A stretch of DNA of 9,028 bases from Minisyncoccota bacterium (lineage in GTDB: Bacteria; Patescibacteriota; Minisyncoccia; Minisyncoccales; MHMH01). Position numbers and translations under genes: made by a program. The DNA is taken from positions 1-9,028 of the forward strand of contig JAQUTZ010000005.1 of NCBI GenBank assembly GCA_028694095.1. The letters run 5' to 3'. Below are positions 1 through 6,604 of the stretch, in pieces. Under the pieces are notes generated by a model. The model was not told the DNA's origin, made no database searches, and saw nothing but the letters and a program-made list of their open reading frames with translations. Position 1 is the first letter of the stretch. Every line of letters starts with the position of its first letter.

Positions 1-90
1 ATAAGCGAAGCCGTGCTTCACCAGTTCATCTGAGATTATGCTTTTGCCGGACCCCGGCATCCCCGCCACGCAGACTATTTTGTTAGCCAT
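1..90 (-). CDS. P-loop nucleotide kinase-like protein, N-terminal fragment
   Basis: Only the first 30 residues are in the window; the rest lies beyond the left edge. The protein opens MANKIVCVAGMPGSGKS, a beta strand running into a Walker A loop (G10-S17, GMPGSGKS), so it binds ATP or GTP. The GMPGSGKS form near the N-terminus resembles dephospho-CoA kinase-like, AAA_18 and archaeal UPF0200-type small kinases, but the substrate cannot be told from this fragment. The ATG lies inside the end of adk: the two genes overlap by 8 bases (ATGGCTAA), so they are almost certainly co-transcribed and probably translationally coupled. No Shine-Dalgarno sequence is visible. In many bacteria map and infA follow adk; their place here is taken by this gene. 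The P-loop is certain, the exact family is not. Confidence 0.75.
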   Translation of the reverse strand, partial: MANKIVCVAGMPGSGKSIISDELVKHGFAY

Positions 91-754
91 AAATGCGCTT
101 AAGCGCCGCTAAAATGTCTTCAAAGACTTTCTCTATCGGCTGATCGCCGTCTACCCTGATAAGGCGGCCCTGTTTTTCGTAGTAATCCACTATTGGCGCG
201 ACATTTTCTTCGTAGTAATCCAACCGGTTGTTGATGGCTCCTTCGGTGTCGTCGGGCCTGGTAACCAGCTCTCCTCCGCATTCATCGCAAGCTTCCAGTT
301 TTTTGTATTCCCCGACCCAAGGAATGAGTTTTCCGCATTTTTGGCAAATTCGCCTTTTAGTCAAACGATCGAACGCCTCCTGGCGGGAAATATCCAAAAG
401 GATAGGCGAAGTCGCATCTTTTCTTTCTAAGAATTCCAAAAACCTGTCCAGGTTCTCGGCTTCCGGCAATCGTCTCGGAAATCCGTCTGCCAAAAGACCC
501 TCGTCTTGCTTTAAGTTAAAAGAAATCTCATACATCCAAAGGCTGGTGGCTATATCGTCCAAAGGAAGCCCACCCTTGGATACAATCTCTCTTATCTTAG
601 CCCCCACAGCAGTATCGGCTTTAGCCAGCGCCCTAAACATATCCCCTGTCGAGAAATGGTGGAGATTGCCAAAATGTTTCATTAAAAGATCGGCCTGCGT
701 TCCTTTGCCGCAGCCTGATCTCCCTATTAAAATGAAATTTAGAATTTTTTCCAT
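83..754 (-). CDS. adk: Adenylate kinase, zinc-LID type
   Basis: Cytosolic adenylate kinase interconverts ATP + AMP and 2 ADP. The 223-residue length fits the long bacterial form. The Walker A loop is GRSGCGKG (residues 11-18), followed by the AMP-site segment STGDMFRA (35-42) and DGFPRR (90-95). The LID domain carries four cysteines, C137-x2-C140 and C156-x2-C159, the pattern of a structural zinc site, followed by RPDD and the NNRLDYY segment. The family usually has GxPGxGKGTQ; here the third residue of that motif is Ser, a mild variation. The start overlaps the secY stop as TAATG, and the end overlaps the next kinase-like gene by 8 bases. The secY-adk order is the classic end of the spc operon. 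No ribosome binding site is evident, so initiation probably depends on coupling to secY. Confidence 0.97.
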   Translation of the reverse strand: MEKILNFILIGRSGCGKGTQADLLMKHFGNLHHFSTGDMFRALAKADTAVGAKIREIVSKGGLPLDDIATSLWMYEISFNLKQDEGLLADGFPRRLPEAENLDRFLEFLERKDATSPILLDISRQEAFDRLTKRRICQKCGKLIPWVGEYKKLEACDECGGELVTRPDDTEGAINNRLDYYEENVAPIVDYYEKQGRLIRVDGDQPIEKVFEDILAALKRIYG

Positions 755-2034
755 TAAAAAGTTTCGTATTCCCTCATTTGCAGCTGGGCGTTTATCTGCC
801 TCATGGTCTCAAGGGTTACAGAAACTGTAATCAGCAGAGCGGTTCCGCCGATAAGGAAAGTGAATCCGGTAACTCCGGTCACTCCGGATATTACGGAGGG
901 CAAAACGGCAACCGTTCCCAAGAATAGCGCGCCGATAAGCAGCACCCTGTTTAGAATATAGTAAAGGAATCCGGCAGTGGAAGAACCGGGCCTGATACCC
1001 GGTATGAATCCGCCCATTTTCTGAAGATTCTGGGCAATGGCTTTGGGGTCGAAAGTAACTGCAGTATAGAAATAAGTGAAAAGAACCACCAGCAAAAAGT
1101 AAATGCCTCCGTAAATCCAGGAATTCTCAAAAAGGTTGCCGACGGTCTGGGCTATGTTCCCCACCACTCCTCCAGAGCCCGATAAGAAATTGGCTATCAT
1201 CCCCGGGAAAAGCATTATCGATAAAGCGAAAATAATGGGGATTACTCCGGCCGGATTGACGTTAAGGGGCAAATAAGTGGAAACTCCTCCGTACATCTTC
1301 ATCCCCCTGACTCTTTTAGCGTAAGAAACCGGGATATTCCTTCTGGCCTCGTTAACCATCACCACCCCGGCGACAATCAGAATAGCCATGCCGAAGAAAA
1401 GCAAATAAGAGGGAATTTGCGACGGATCCCACTTGATTATAATCTCCCTGATGCTTTCGGGCACCCTGGCGATAATTCCGGCAAAAATCAGCAAGGAAAC
1501 TCCGTTGCCGATTCCCTTTTCCGTTATAAGCTCTCCCAGCCACATTAAGAATACGCAGCCGGCCGCCACGGTAATTATAGAAGTAAGCATTAAAACAGGA
1601 GAAAGCTGGCCTATCGCCCCCTGGCTCTGGAAAAGGCTGAGCATGGCGTAGGCCTGGAGAAGAGCTAAAGGAATCGTTAAAATCCTTCCGTATTGGTTAA
1701 ATTTCTGCTTTCCCGCCTCGCCCTCTTCCTTGTACATCCGCTCCAGCGGGGGGAATATCATTGTTAACAGCTGCATGATAATCACGGCGGTAATGTAGGG
1801 CCCCAACCCGAGCATGACTATGGAAAGGTTGGAAAGGGTGCCTCCGGTGAAAAGATTAAGCAGGCCGAAAACCTGGAACTGGTCGAAAAAAGACTGCAAA
1901 CTTTCAATATCAATGCCGGGCATGGGAATAGCCGCCATCAGCCTGAAGATTCCGAAAACCACCAGAACGAAAACAATTTTCTTCCGCAGGTCTTTAATCT
2001 TAAATATTCGAATTATCTTATTTAGCCAGTTCAT
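754..2034 (-). CDS. secY: Protein translocase subunit SecY
   Basis: SecY is the channel-forming subunit of the SecYEG translocon, which exports or inserts nascent proteins at the cytoplasmic membrane. The 426 residues are close to the family's usual 430-440. I count ten hydrophobic segments, beginning with the one at about 19-40 (ending AAIPMPG, followed by the plug region) and ending with one near 385-410. The cytosolic loop with INPAGVIP-like context (here VNPAGVIPIIFA) and the YAKRVRGMKMYGG segment are SecY hallmarks, as is the TFDPKAIAQNLQKMGGFIPG loop before the ninth segment. It lies 27 bases after L15, the largest gap in this half of the operon. That gap contains no convincing promoter or ribosome binding site. 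The stop forms TAATG with the adk start. Confidence 0.97.
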   Translation of the reverse strand: MNWLNKIIRIFKIKDLRKKIVFVLVVFGIFRLMAAIPMPGIDIESLQSFFDQFQVFGLLNLFTGGTLSNLSIVMLGLGPYITAVIIMQLLTMIFPPLERMYKEEGEAGKQKFNQYGRILTIPLALLQAYAMLSLFQSQGAIGQLSPVLMLTSIITVAAGCVFLMWLGELITEKGIGNGVSLLIFAGIIARVPESIREIIIKWDPSQIPSYLLFFGMAILIVAGVVMVNEARRNIPVSYAKRVRGMKMYGGVSTYLPLNVNPAGVIPIIFALSIMLFPGMIANFLSGSGGVVGNIAQTVGNLFENSWIYGGIYFLLVVLFTYFYTAVTFDPKAIAQNLQKMGGFIPGIRPGSSTAGFLYYILNRVLLIGALFLGTVAVLPSVISGVTGVTGFTFLIGGTALLITVSVTLETMRQINAQLQMREYETF

Positions 2035-2061
2035 TGTAAGGCGATAAATTACCCTAAAATA

Positions 2062-2493
2062 TTATTTCACCTCTCCTCCGGCTTTCTCAATGACAGCCTT
2101 GGCCTTTTTAGAGACAATGCAGCCCTCAAAAGTAAAAGCTTTGCTCAGTTTGCCGTCCCCGAGAATCTTAACAATCGGCTCCCTACCTTTCATTCTACGG
2201 ACCAGCTTTTTCTCTAGCAAGGCCTTCGGACTTACCACCTCGCCTTCCTTAAATTTCTTTTCTATAGTTTTGGTGTTAACTATTGCGGGTTTTACTTTTA
2301 AAGGATTAAAACTGTAACCCCTTAATTTCGGGTATCTTTTGATTAAACTGCGAATCGCCGGCTTCATTTTCCTGCCGGCTCTGGATTTCTGGCCCTTCAT
2401 TCCCTTTCCGGAATAAGTGCCTTTTTTCCCACCTCTGCCGATTCGCTTTGACCGCTTTTGTTTGTGTTTTGGAGACAATTCGTGAATCTGCAT
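2062..2493 (-). CDS. rplO: 50S ribosomal protein L15
   Basis: L15 binds 23S rRNA and is needed late in large-subunit assembly. The 143 residues match the usual length of about 144. The glycine- and lysine-rich N-terminal arm has the segment RIGRGGKKGTYSGKGMKGQ (18-36) followed by KSRAG, the L15 rRNA-threading arm in a form I associate with CPR genomes. The C-terminal fold ends ...VIEKAGGEVK, as expected. L15 follows S5 after only 4 bases; in most bacteria rpmD (L30) sits between them, and there is no room for it here. The start is the ATG directly after the S5 stop, with no Shine-Dalgarno sequence. Confidence 0.96.
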   Translation of the reverse strand: MQIHELSPKHKQKRSKRIGRGGKKGTYSGKGMKGQKSRAGRKMKPAIRSLIKRYPKLRGYSFNPLKVKPAIVNTKTIEKKFKEGEVVSPKALLEKKLVRRMKGREPIVKILGDGKLSKAFTFEGCIVSKKAKAVIEKAGGEVK

Positions 2494-2497
2494 GGAT

Positions 2498-2983
2498 TTA
2501 CTTTTTTACTTTCAGTTTCTTTAAAGCCTCCATAGTGGCTCTGACATTATTGATTTTATTTCCGGTTCCTCCTAAAACCTTGGAAGAAATATTCCTGATT
2601 CCGGCCAGCTGGCAAACAAGCCTGACTGTTCCGCCGGCAACCAATCCCCTCCCTTTCCTCTGGGGCCTTAAAAGAATTTCTGCGGCTCCGACTTTAGCCT
2701 GAACCTCGTGAGGAATAGTTTCGTTAACCACCGGAACTTCAATCATGTTCTTCTTGGACAGCCTTGTGGCTTTTTCTATGGCTAAAGCAACGTCTCCTCC
2801 CTTTCCGAGGCCGAATCCCACTTTACCCTTCTTGTCTCCGCTTACAACCAAAGCCCGGAATCTCATCTTCTTTCCGCCGGCCCTGGTATGGGAAACTCTG
2901 GCTAAATCCAAAAGCTTGGAATCAAATTCATCCCTGGGTCCTTCCCTGCGAAATCTATTTCTTTGTGGTTTGTCGTTTACCAT
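2498..2983 (-). CDS. rpsE: 30S ribosomal protein S5
   Basis: S5 is a small-subunit protein near the mRNA entry channel that affects decoding fidelity. At 161 residues it is near the E. coli length of 167. The N-terminal dsRBD-like domain shows RFRALVVSGDKKGKVGFGLG (41-60) followed by KGGDV, matching the family signature. The C-terminal domain has GRGLVAGGTVRLVCQLAGI (111-129), the GGTGN loop and NNVRATMEAL (145-154). The ATG is 6 bases after the L18 stop and L15 follows 4 bases downstream. No Shine-Dalgarno sequence is seen. Confidence 0.97.
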   Translation of the reverse strand: MVNDKPQRNRFRREGPRDEFDSKLLDLARVSHTRAGGKKMRFRALVVSGDKKGKVGFGLGKGGDVALAIEKATRLSKKNMIEVPVVNETIPHEVQAKVGAAEILLRPQRKGRGLVAGGTVRLVCQLAGIRNISSKVLGGTGNKINNVRATMEALKKLKVKK

Positions 2984-2989
2984 ATGCGT

Positions 2990-3331
2990 TTAAAACTTTA
3001 ATCCTCCTTCCCTGGCCCCGTCAGCCAAAGCTTTTATTCTTCCGTGGTACGGAAATCCCGACCTGTCAAAAACAACCGTGTCTATTTTCTTTTCCTGGGC
3101 TTTCTTGGCTATAAGCTTGCCGACTTCTTTGGACTTTTCGGATTTCTGGCCTTTTTTAATATCTAAATCTCCGGCTGAAACTATCACCTTCCCCTTGTCG
3201 TCGTCGATCAGCTGGGCGTAAATATGCTGATTCGATCTGAAAACGCAAAGCCGCGGCCTTTTAGCGGTTCCGTACATCCTGGCCCTGATTCTTTTATGCC
3301 TTTTGACTCTTTTGTTTCTTTCTATTGACAT
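2990..3331 (-). CDS. rplR: 50S ribosomal protein L18
   Basis: L18 carries 5S rRNA into the central protuberance of the large subunit with L5. The 113 residues are near the usual 117. The basic N-terminus is followed by RPRLCVFRSNQHIYAQLIDD, and the protein ends with FDRSGFPYHGRIKALADG (88-105) plus AREGGLKF, the most diagnostic part of L18. The start is one base after the L6 stop (TAATATG), suggesting coupled re-initiation rather than independent ribosome loading. Confidence 0.97.
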   Translation of the reverse strand: MSIERNKRVKRHKRIRARMYGTAKRPRLCVFRSNQHIYAQLIDDDKGKVIVSAGDLDIKKGQKSEKSKEVGKLIAKKAQEKKIDTVVFDRSGFPYHGRIKALADGAREGGLKF

Positions 3332-3332
3332 A

Positions 3333-3878
3333 TTATCCGGCCGTAGCTACAGCCTTTTTGCCTAATTTTCTTCTAACCTGCTCCCCTTCGTATCTGATGC
3401 CTTTTCCTTTATAGGGCTCGGGGGGCTTAACCGCCCTTATTCTCGCGGATGTCTGTCCGACTAATCCTTTATCTATTCCGGAAACAATAATCACATTTTT
3501 CTCAACTGAAAAAGTTATGCCCTCGGGAGCTTTTATCTTTACGGGATGGGAAAACCCCATTTGGAGATTCAAATCCTGGCCCTCTAAAGCGGCTCTGTAG
3601 CCGACACCCTCTATTTCCAACCTTTTTACGAATCCTTCGGTCACTCCCTTAATATCGTTGGCCAAAAGAGCTCTGGTCAATCCCCAGAAAGCGGCTGTTT
3701 CTTTTGTCTCTTTTTGGGGAGAAATAACAAGCTGGGAGTCTTCCTGGACAACCTTAATTTCAGGACGAACTTCCCTGGAAAGCTCTCCCTTGGGACCCTT
3801 AACGGTCACCTTCTGCCCCTCTATCTTTATTTCCACCCCTTGCGGTATTAAAATTGGTTTTTTGCCTATTCTGCTCAT
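3333..3878 (-). CDS. rplF: 50S ribosomal protein L6
   Basis: L6 lies near the GTPase-factor centre at the base of the L7/L12 stalk. The 181 residues match the normal 177-180. It begins MSRIGKKPILIP, has GPKG at 28-31, and shows the two-fold repeated L6 domain, with GVGYRAALEGQDLNLQMGFS (91-110) in the second repeat. The C-terminal motif PPEPYKGKGIRYEGEQVRRK (152-171) is the family signature. It starts 14 bases after S8, one of the few loose junctions in the operon. That gap (ATATTGAATAAATT on the coding strand) has no purine-rich ribosome site. Confidence 0.97.
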   Translation of the reverse strand: MSRIGKKPILIPQGVEIKIEGQKVTVKGPKGELSREVRPEIKVVQEDSQLVISPQKETKETAAFWGLTRALLANDIKGVTEGFVKRLEIEGVGYRAALEGQDLNLQMGFSHPVKIKAPEGITFSVEKNVIIVSGIDKGLVGQTSARIRAVKPPEPYKGKGIRYEGEQVRRKLGKKAVATAG

Positions 3879-3892
3879 AATTTATTCAATAT

Positions 3893-4285
3893 TTACCATA
3901 CTTCGCATAATATTTCTCCACCGAGTCTTTGCCTTTTAGCTTCCTTGCCGGTCATTAGGCCCCTGGAGGTTGAAACTATCGATATTCCGTAGCCTCCCTT
4001 AACCGGTTTAATGTTTTGGGCGGGAGAATAAATTCTCTGCCCGGGGCGGGAAACTTTTCTCATTCCGGAAATCGCGGGGATTTTGTTTTCGTATTTTAAG
4101 GCTATTTCAATGACTTTCTTGGCCTTCCTGCCTTTCTTTTCAATCTTCCCTACCAGTTTCTCATTTTCGAGAAGCTTGGCTATTTCGTATTTAAAATTGG
4201 AAAAAGGAATCACCACCCCCTCTTTCTGGGAGGCCTGAGCGTTCTTTATCCTATTTAACATGTCTGTAACTGGATCTGTCATCAT
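3893..4285 (-). CDS. rpsH: 30S ribosomal protein S8
   Basis: S8 is a primary 16S rRNA-binding protein of the central domain, and in E. coli it is the repressor of the spc operon. The length of 130 is typical. It begins MMTDPVTDMLNRIKNAQ and ends GGYGISIVSTSRGLMTGKEA (97-116) through GGEILCEVW, the conserved C-terminal half. Two consecutive ATG codons are possible starts (4285-4283 and 4282-4280); I chose the first, but the second would remove only one residue. The gap after S14 is 9 bases and contains no Shine-Dalgarno sequence. I did not recognise an S8-binding mimic near L5, where E. coli has one. Confidence 0.97.
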   Translation of the reverse strand: MMTDPVTDMLNRIKNAQASQKEGVVIPFSNFKYEIAKLLENEKLVGKIEKKGRKAKKVIEIALKYENKIPAISGMRKVSRPGQRIYSPAQNIKPVKGGYGISIVSTSRGLMTGKEAKRQRLGGEILCEVW

Positions 4286-4294
4286 AAGTTTGTA

Positions 4295-4480
4295 TTACCA
4301 AGAAGACTTTTTAACTCCGGGTATGAGACCTTTGTTGGCTAATTCCCTAAAGCAAATCCTGCAAAGTCCGAAATCTCTCATATAGGCCCTCTTTCGGCCG
4401 CACCTAAAACAGCGTCGGACAACACGGCTCTTGAATTTTGGCTTCCTCTTTGATTTTGCTATTTGCGATTTTTTCGGCAT
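4295..4480 (-). CDS. rpsN: 30S ribosomal protein S14, zinc-binding type
   Basis: S14 is assembled late into the head of the small subunit. This is the short zinc-binding (C+) form of 61 residues, with C24-x2-C27 and C40-x2-C43 coordinating the metal. It ends KGLIPGVKKSSW, the usual close of this class. It follows L5 by one base (TAATATG) and precedes S8 by 9 bases, the conserved spc position. The long zinc-free form of proteobacteria is clearly not what is here. Confidence 0.97.
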   Translation of the reverse strand: MPKKSQIAKSKRKPKFKSRVVRRCFRCGRKRAYMRDFGLCRICFRELANKGLIPGVKKSSW

Positions 4481-4481
4481 A

Positions 4482-5039
4482 TTAATTCTTTAATGGGAAT
4501 CCCAATAATCTGAAAAGTTTTTCTGCTTCTTGTTTGCTTTTTGCGCTGGTGGCTACGGTCACTTCGAATCCGAAATTAATTCTTGATTTCTCCGGGGAAA
4601 TTTCCGGGAAAGAGATGTGCTCCTTGACGGCAATCGTCATATTCCCCTCTCTGTCGATGGCCTTCGGGTCTATCCCTTGAAAATCCCTGGTTCTGGGAAG
4701 GGCCAATCCGACCAGCCTTTGCAGAAAATCGTACATCCTTTTTCTTCTCAAGGTAACCTTGGCCCCGATGGCCATACCCTGCCTGAGCTTAAAGCTGGAA
4801 ATGGATTTCTTGGCTCTGGTCAGCTGGGGCTTTTGGCCGCAGATAATCGCCAAGTCGTTAAAAACGCTTTCCTGTATTCTTTTCTGCTCTTCGCCGGTAG
4901 CAGCTACCATCTGACGGCCGAATCCGGTATTAACAACCACTTTGGTGATCCTGGGAATAGCCAGGATATTCTTGTATCCGAATTCTTTCTTCATCTCCGG
5001 CACGACTTCTTTTTGATATTTTTCTATTAAACTTATCAT
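4482..5039 (-). CDS. rplE: 50S ribosomal protein L5
   Basis: L5 binds 5S rRNA and contacts the P-site tRNA and the small subunit through an intersubunit bridge. The 185 residues are slightly longer than the E. coli 179. Signatures are the AIPRITKVVVNTGFG segment (27-41), TRAKKSISSFKLRQGMAIGA (74-93), and RMYDFLQRLVGLALPRTRDF (101-120). Its ATG overlaps the L24 stop as ATGA, a classic coupled junction. This is the only true gene overlap among the ribosomal genes and the only place where the upstream stop is TGA. Confidence 0.97.
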   Translation of the reverse strand: MISLIEKYQKEVVPEMKKEFGYKNILAIPRITKVVVNTGFGRQMVAATGEEQKRIQESVFNDLAIICGQKPQLTRAKKSISSFKLRQGMAIGAKVTLRRKRMYDFLQRLVGLALPRTRDFQGIDPKAIDREGNMTIAVKEHISFPEISPEKSRINFGFEVTVATSAKSKQEAEKLFRLLGFPLKN

Positions 5040-5341
5040 ATTTCAGCTTGGCATTTTTTACAAATGCGATGTTTTTTATCTCCGACTACCTTGTATCCGA
5101 CCCTAGCCGGTTTTCCGCATTTCGGGCAAATCAATTTAACATTGGACACGGAAAAAGATGCCGGTTTCTCCACTATCTGCCCCTTTTCTCCGGACTTTTT
5201 GGGCTTCATATGCTTTTTCCTGATGTTCACTCCCTCAACAACCAGCCTCTCTTGTTCCGGAAAAGTATCTAAAACCTTGCCCGTTTTTCCACGGTCTTTT
5301 CCTGAAATTATTAATGCTGTATCGCCTTTCTTGATTTTCAT
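5036..5341 (-). CDS. rplX: 50S ribosomal protein L24
   Basis: L24 starts large-subunit assembly and sits near the exit of the peptide tunnel. At 101 residues it matches the family. A KOW domain occupies roughly 3-30 (KGDTALIISGKDRGKTGKV), followed by the VEGVNIRKKHMKP segment. The C-terminal part has C72-x2-C75 and C94-x2-C97, a zinc-ribbon pattern that many but not all bacterial L24 proteins keep. It ends with TGA, unlike every other gene here, and that TGA is part of the overlap with the L5 start. Because the protein ends at the normal length there, TGA is read as a stop in this genome. Confidence 0.96.
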   Translation of the reverse strand: MKIKKGDTALIISGKDRGKTGKVLDTFPEQERLVVEGVNIRKKHMKPKKSGEKGQIVEKPASFSVSNVKLICPKCGKPARVGYKVVGDKKHRICKKCQAEI

Positions 5342-5345
5342 ATTA

Positions 5346-5717
5346 TTAAATTATTTCCGGCGCCAATGCCGCTATTTTATCGAATCCCCTTTCTTTTATT
5401 TCCCTGGGTATCGGTCCGAATATTCTTCCTCCTTTGGGCTCTTTTGTCTTTCCCTCTAAAATCACGCAAGCATTATCGTCGAATCTGACATAGGTTCCGT
5501 CTCCCCTGGAGTATTCTTTCTTCTGTCTGACAATCACGGCTCTGACCACCTCGTGCTTTTTAACGGGCTTTCTGGGCTCTGCCTTCTTCACTACGCCCAC
5601 TATTATGTCGCCTATGCCGGCATACCTGTGGCGAGTCCCGCCCAGAATCTGAACGCACAGCAGCGCTTTGGCTCCGCTATTATCCGCTACATTTAATAGT
5701 GTCCTGTTCTGAATCAT
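5346..5717 (-). CDS. rplN: 50S ribosomal protein L14
   Basis: L14 forms intersubunit bridges with 16S rRNA and neighbours L19. The 123 residues match the near-universal 122. It starts MIQNRTLLNVADNSGAK, carries RYAGIGDIIVGVVKKAEP (31-48) and KKHEVVRAVIVRQKKEYSRG (53-72), and ends with GGRIFGPIPREIKERGF (96-112). The start is 4 bases after the S17 stop and L24 follows after another 4 bases. The sequences around both starts are AT-rich (TAATATTATG, TAATAATATG), with no Shine-Dalgarno sequence. Confidence 0.98.
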   Translation of the reverse strand: MIQNRTLLNVADNSGAKALLCVQILGGTRHRYAGIGDIIVGVVKKAEPRKPVKKHEVVRAVIVRQKKEYSRGDGTYVRFDDNACVILEGKTKEPKGGRIFGPIPREIKERGFDKIAALAPEII

Positions 5718-5721
5718 AATA

Positions 5722-5955
5722 TTAAATCTTCTTGATTACTTTCCATCTTTTATCTTTGGAAATCGGCCTGGTTTCTTCAATGACAACCATATCTTCCGGC
5801 TGGTATTCCCCTTCCTCGTAATGCGCTTTGTATTTCTGATGGAATTTAAACCTCTTTTTATACTTCTGATGCTCTTTAATTTTCTCAACCGAAACTACTA
5901 CCATATTTGGCGTTTTTACCGAAACTATTTTTCCTGTTAATTGTCTCTTTGGCAT
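5722..5955 (-). CDS. rpsQ: 30S ribosomal protein S17
   Basis: S17 is an OB-fold primary binder of the 16S rRNA 5' domain. The 77 residues are close to the usual 80-85. It begins MPKRQLTGKIVSV and has VSVEKIKEHQKYKKRFKFHQ (21-40) followed by KYKAHYEE, matching the family's central basic region. It ends ISKDKRWKVIKKI. Unlike its neighbours it is preceded by a 46-base gap, which holds a copy of the junction repeat with TTGATT, 16 bases, TATAAT, then 11 bases to this ATG. S17 may therefore begin its own near-leaderless transcript as well as being read from the operon. Confidence 0.96.
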   Translation of the reverse strand: MPKRQLTGKIVSVKTPNMVVVSVEKIKEHQKYKKRFKFHQKYKAHYEEGEYQPEDMVVIEETRPISKDKRWKVIKKI

Positions 5956-5956
5956 A

Positions 5957-6001
5957 TTAATTCAAGATTATATGTTTATTCCTTAGCGAATCAAGCTTTG
6001 C
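5957..6001 (-). repeat. Junction repeat copy 3 (short form) between L29 and S17
   Basis: This 45-base module, taken from just after the L29 stop to the TAA one base before the S17 ATG, is related to the two 59-base copies in the L2-S19 gap. Shared blocks on the plus strand are TTCAAGATTATAT (against TTTAAGATTATAT in copy 1) and TTAGCGAATCAAG (identical to copy 1). The hairpin end is shortened: instead of CTCGC-GAA-GCGAG it has AAGC-TTT-GCTT at 5993-6003, which runs into the L29 stop. The -35-like and -10 hexamers keep the same 16-base spacing as in the other copies. The homology is clear by eye but about 14 bases are missing and the middle is diverged. Confidence 0.85.
5967..5994 (-). promoter_or_regulatory. 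Predicted promoter before S17
   Basis: Read on the coding strand there is TTGATT (5994-5989), a 16-base spacer and a perfect TATAAT (5972-5967). The S17 ATG lies 11 bases after the -10 box, so a start about 7 bases downstream would leave a leader of only a few bases. The same geometry recurs at S19. The sequence fit is good for a sigma-70-type promoter, but no transcript data are available and AT-rich gaps give false matches; the repetition of the arrangement is the best support. Confidence 0.5.
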
Positions 6002-6187
6002 TTATTTCTTTTCCTTTAATATGGTTAAAATTCTGGCAATATCCTTCTTGATATTTCTGATTTCCCTGACGTTCTTAACTTTACCCGAAGCCAAATCAAA
6101 CCTCAGGCTCCTCAGCTTCTCGCGGTAGTCTTTAATGCTTTTCAATAATTCCTCTTTCGGTTTTTGCCTTATCTCTGCCGGTTTCAT
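6002..6187 (-). CDS. rpmC: 50S ribosomal protein L29
   Basis: L29 is a small helical-hairpin protein beside the peptide exit tunnel, where it helps dock signal recognition particle and trigger factor. The 61 residues are typical. It shows the family's EIRQKPKEELLKSIKDYREK (5-24) first helix, the LRFDLASGKVKNVREIRNIK (29-48) core, and a lysine-rich end. The ATG is one base after the L16 stop. The stop codon abuts the hairpin end of the junction repeat that fills the gap before S17. Confidence 0.95.
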   Translation of the reverse strand: MKPAEIRQKPKEELLKSIKDYREKLRSLRFDLASGKVKNVREIRNIKKDIARILTILKEKK

Positions 6188-6188
6188 G

Positions 6189-6599
6189 TTAGCGTTTTAT
6201 AAATTTAGTCTTTATGGGCAGTTTGTCTGAGGCTTTCGAAAAAGCATCTTTGGCCATTTCTTCCGGGATTCCTTCAAGCTCGAAAATAATCCTGCCCGGC
6301 TTAACCGGAAAAACATAATGGTCAACCGATCCTTTTCCTCCCCCCATGGGCACCTCTTGCCCTTTTTCCGTTACGGGCTTGTGAGGAAACACTCTCACCC
6401 AAAGCTTTCCTCCTTTTCTTAAATATCTGATAATAGCCCTTCTGCCAGCCTCAATCTGCCTAGCTGTAACCCATTTATTCTCCATGGACTTCAATCCAAA
6501 ACTGCCGAAAGCGAATTCGGTTCCCCTGGTTTCTGTCCCTTCAGCTCTTCTCCTTCCTTTATGCCATTTTCTGTGTTTTATTTTCTTTGGATAAAGCAT
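6189..6599 (-). CDS. rplP: 50S ribosomal protein L16
   Basis: L16 organises the large-subunit A site and is needed for peptidyl-transferase activity. The 136 residues equal the E. coli length. It has MLYPKKIKHRKWHKGRRR at the start, FGSFGLKSMENKWVTARQIE (31-50), the GKLWVRVFPHKPVTEKG segment (64-80), and KPGRIIFELEGIPEE (100-114). The loop that in E. coli reads AVRMGKGKG, with Arg81 near the peptidyl-transferase centre, reads EVPMGGGKG here, so the arginine is a proline (P84). The S3 stop is 5 bases upstream and L29 begins one base downstream. Confidence 0.97.
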   Translation of the reverse strand: MLYPKKIKHRKWHKGRRRAEGTETRGTEFAFGSFGLKSMENKWVTARQIEAGRRAIIRYLRKGGKLWVRVFPHKPVTEKGQEVPMGGGKGSVDHYVFPVKPGRIIFELEGIPEEMAKDAFSKASDKLPIKTKFIKR

Positions 6600-6604
6600 G
6601 TTGA

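Noticed and set aside
228..830. Long plus-strand open frame opposite adk (and similar frames opposite L5, L6, S5, L18 and L2)
   Set aside because: They lie antisense to well-conserved genes, show no recognisable domain and have compositions typical of reverse-complement shadows.
2035..2061. A fifth junction repeat or a promoter in the 27-base L15-secY gap
   Set aside because: The gap has none of the shared blocks (AAGATTATAT, TTAGCG, hairpin) and no convincing -10/-35 pair.
5036..5039. TGA read as glycine, as in some CPR lineages
   Set aside because: L24 ends at TGA at exactly its normal length and that TGA forms the expected overlap with the L5 start.
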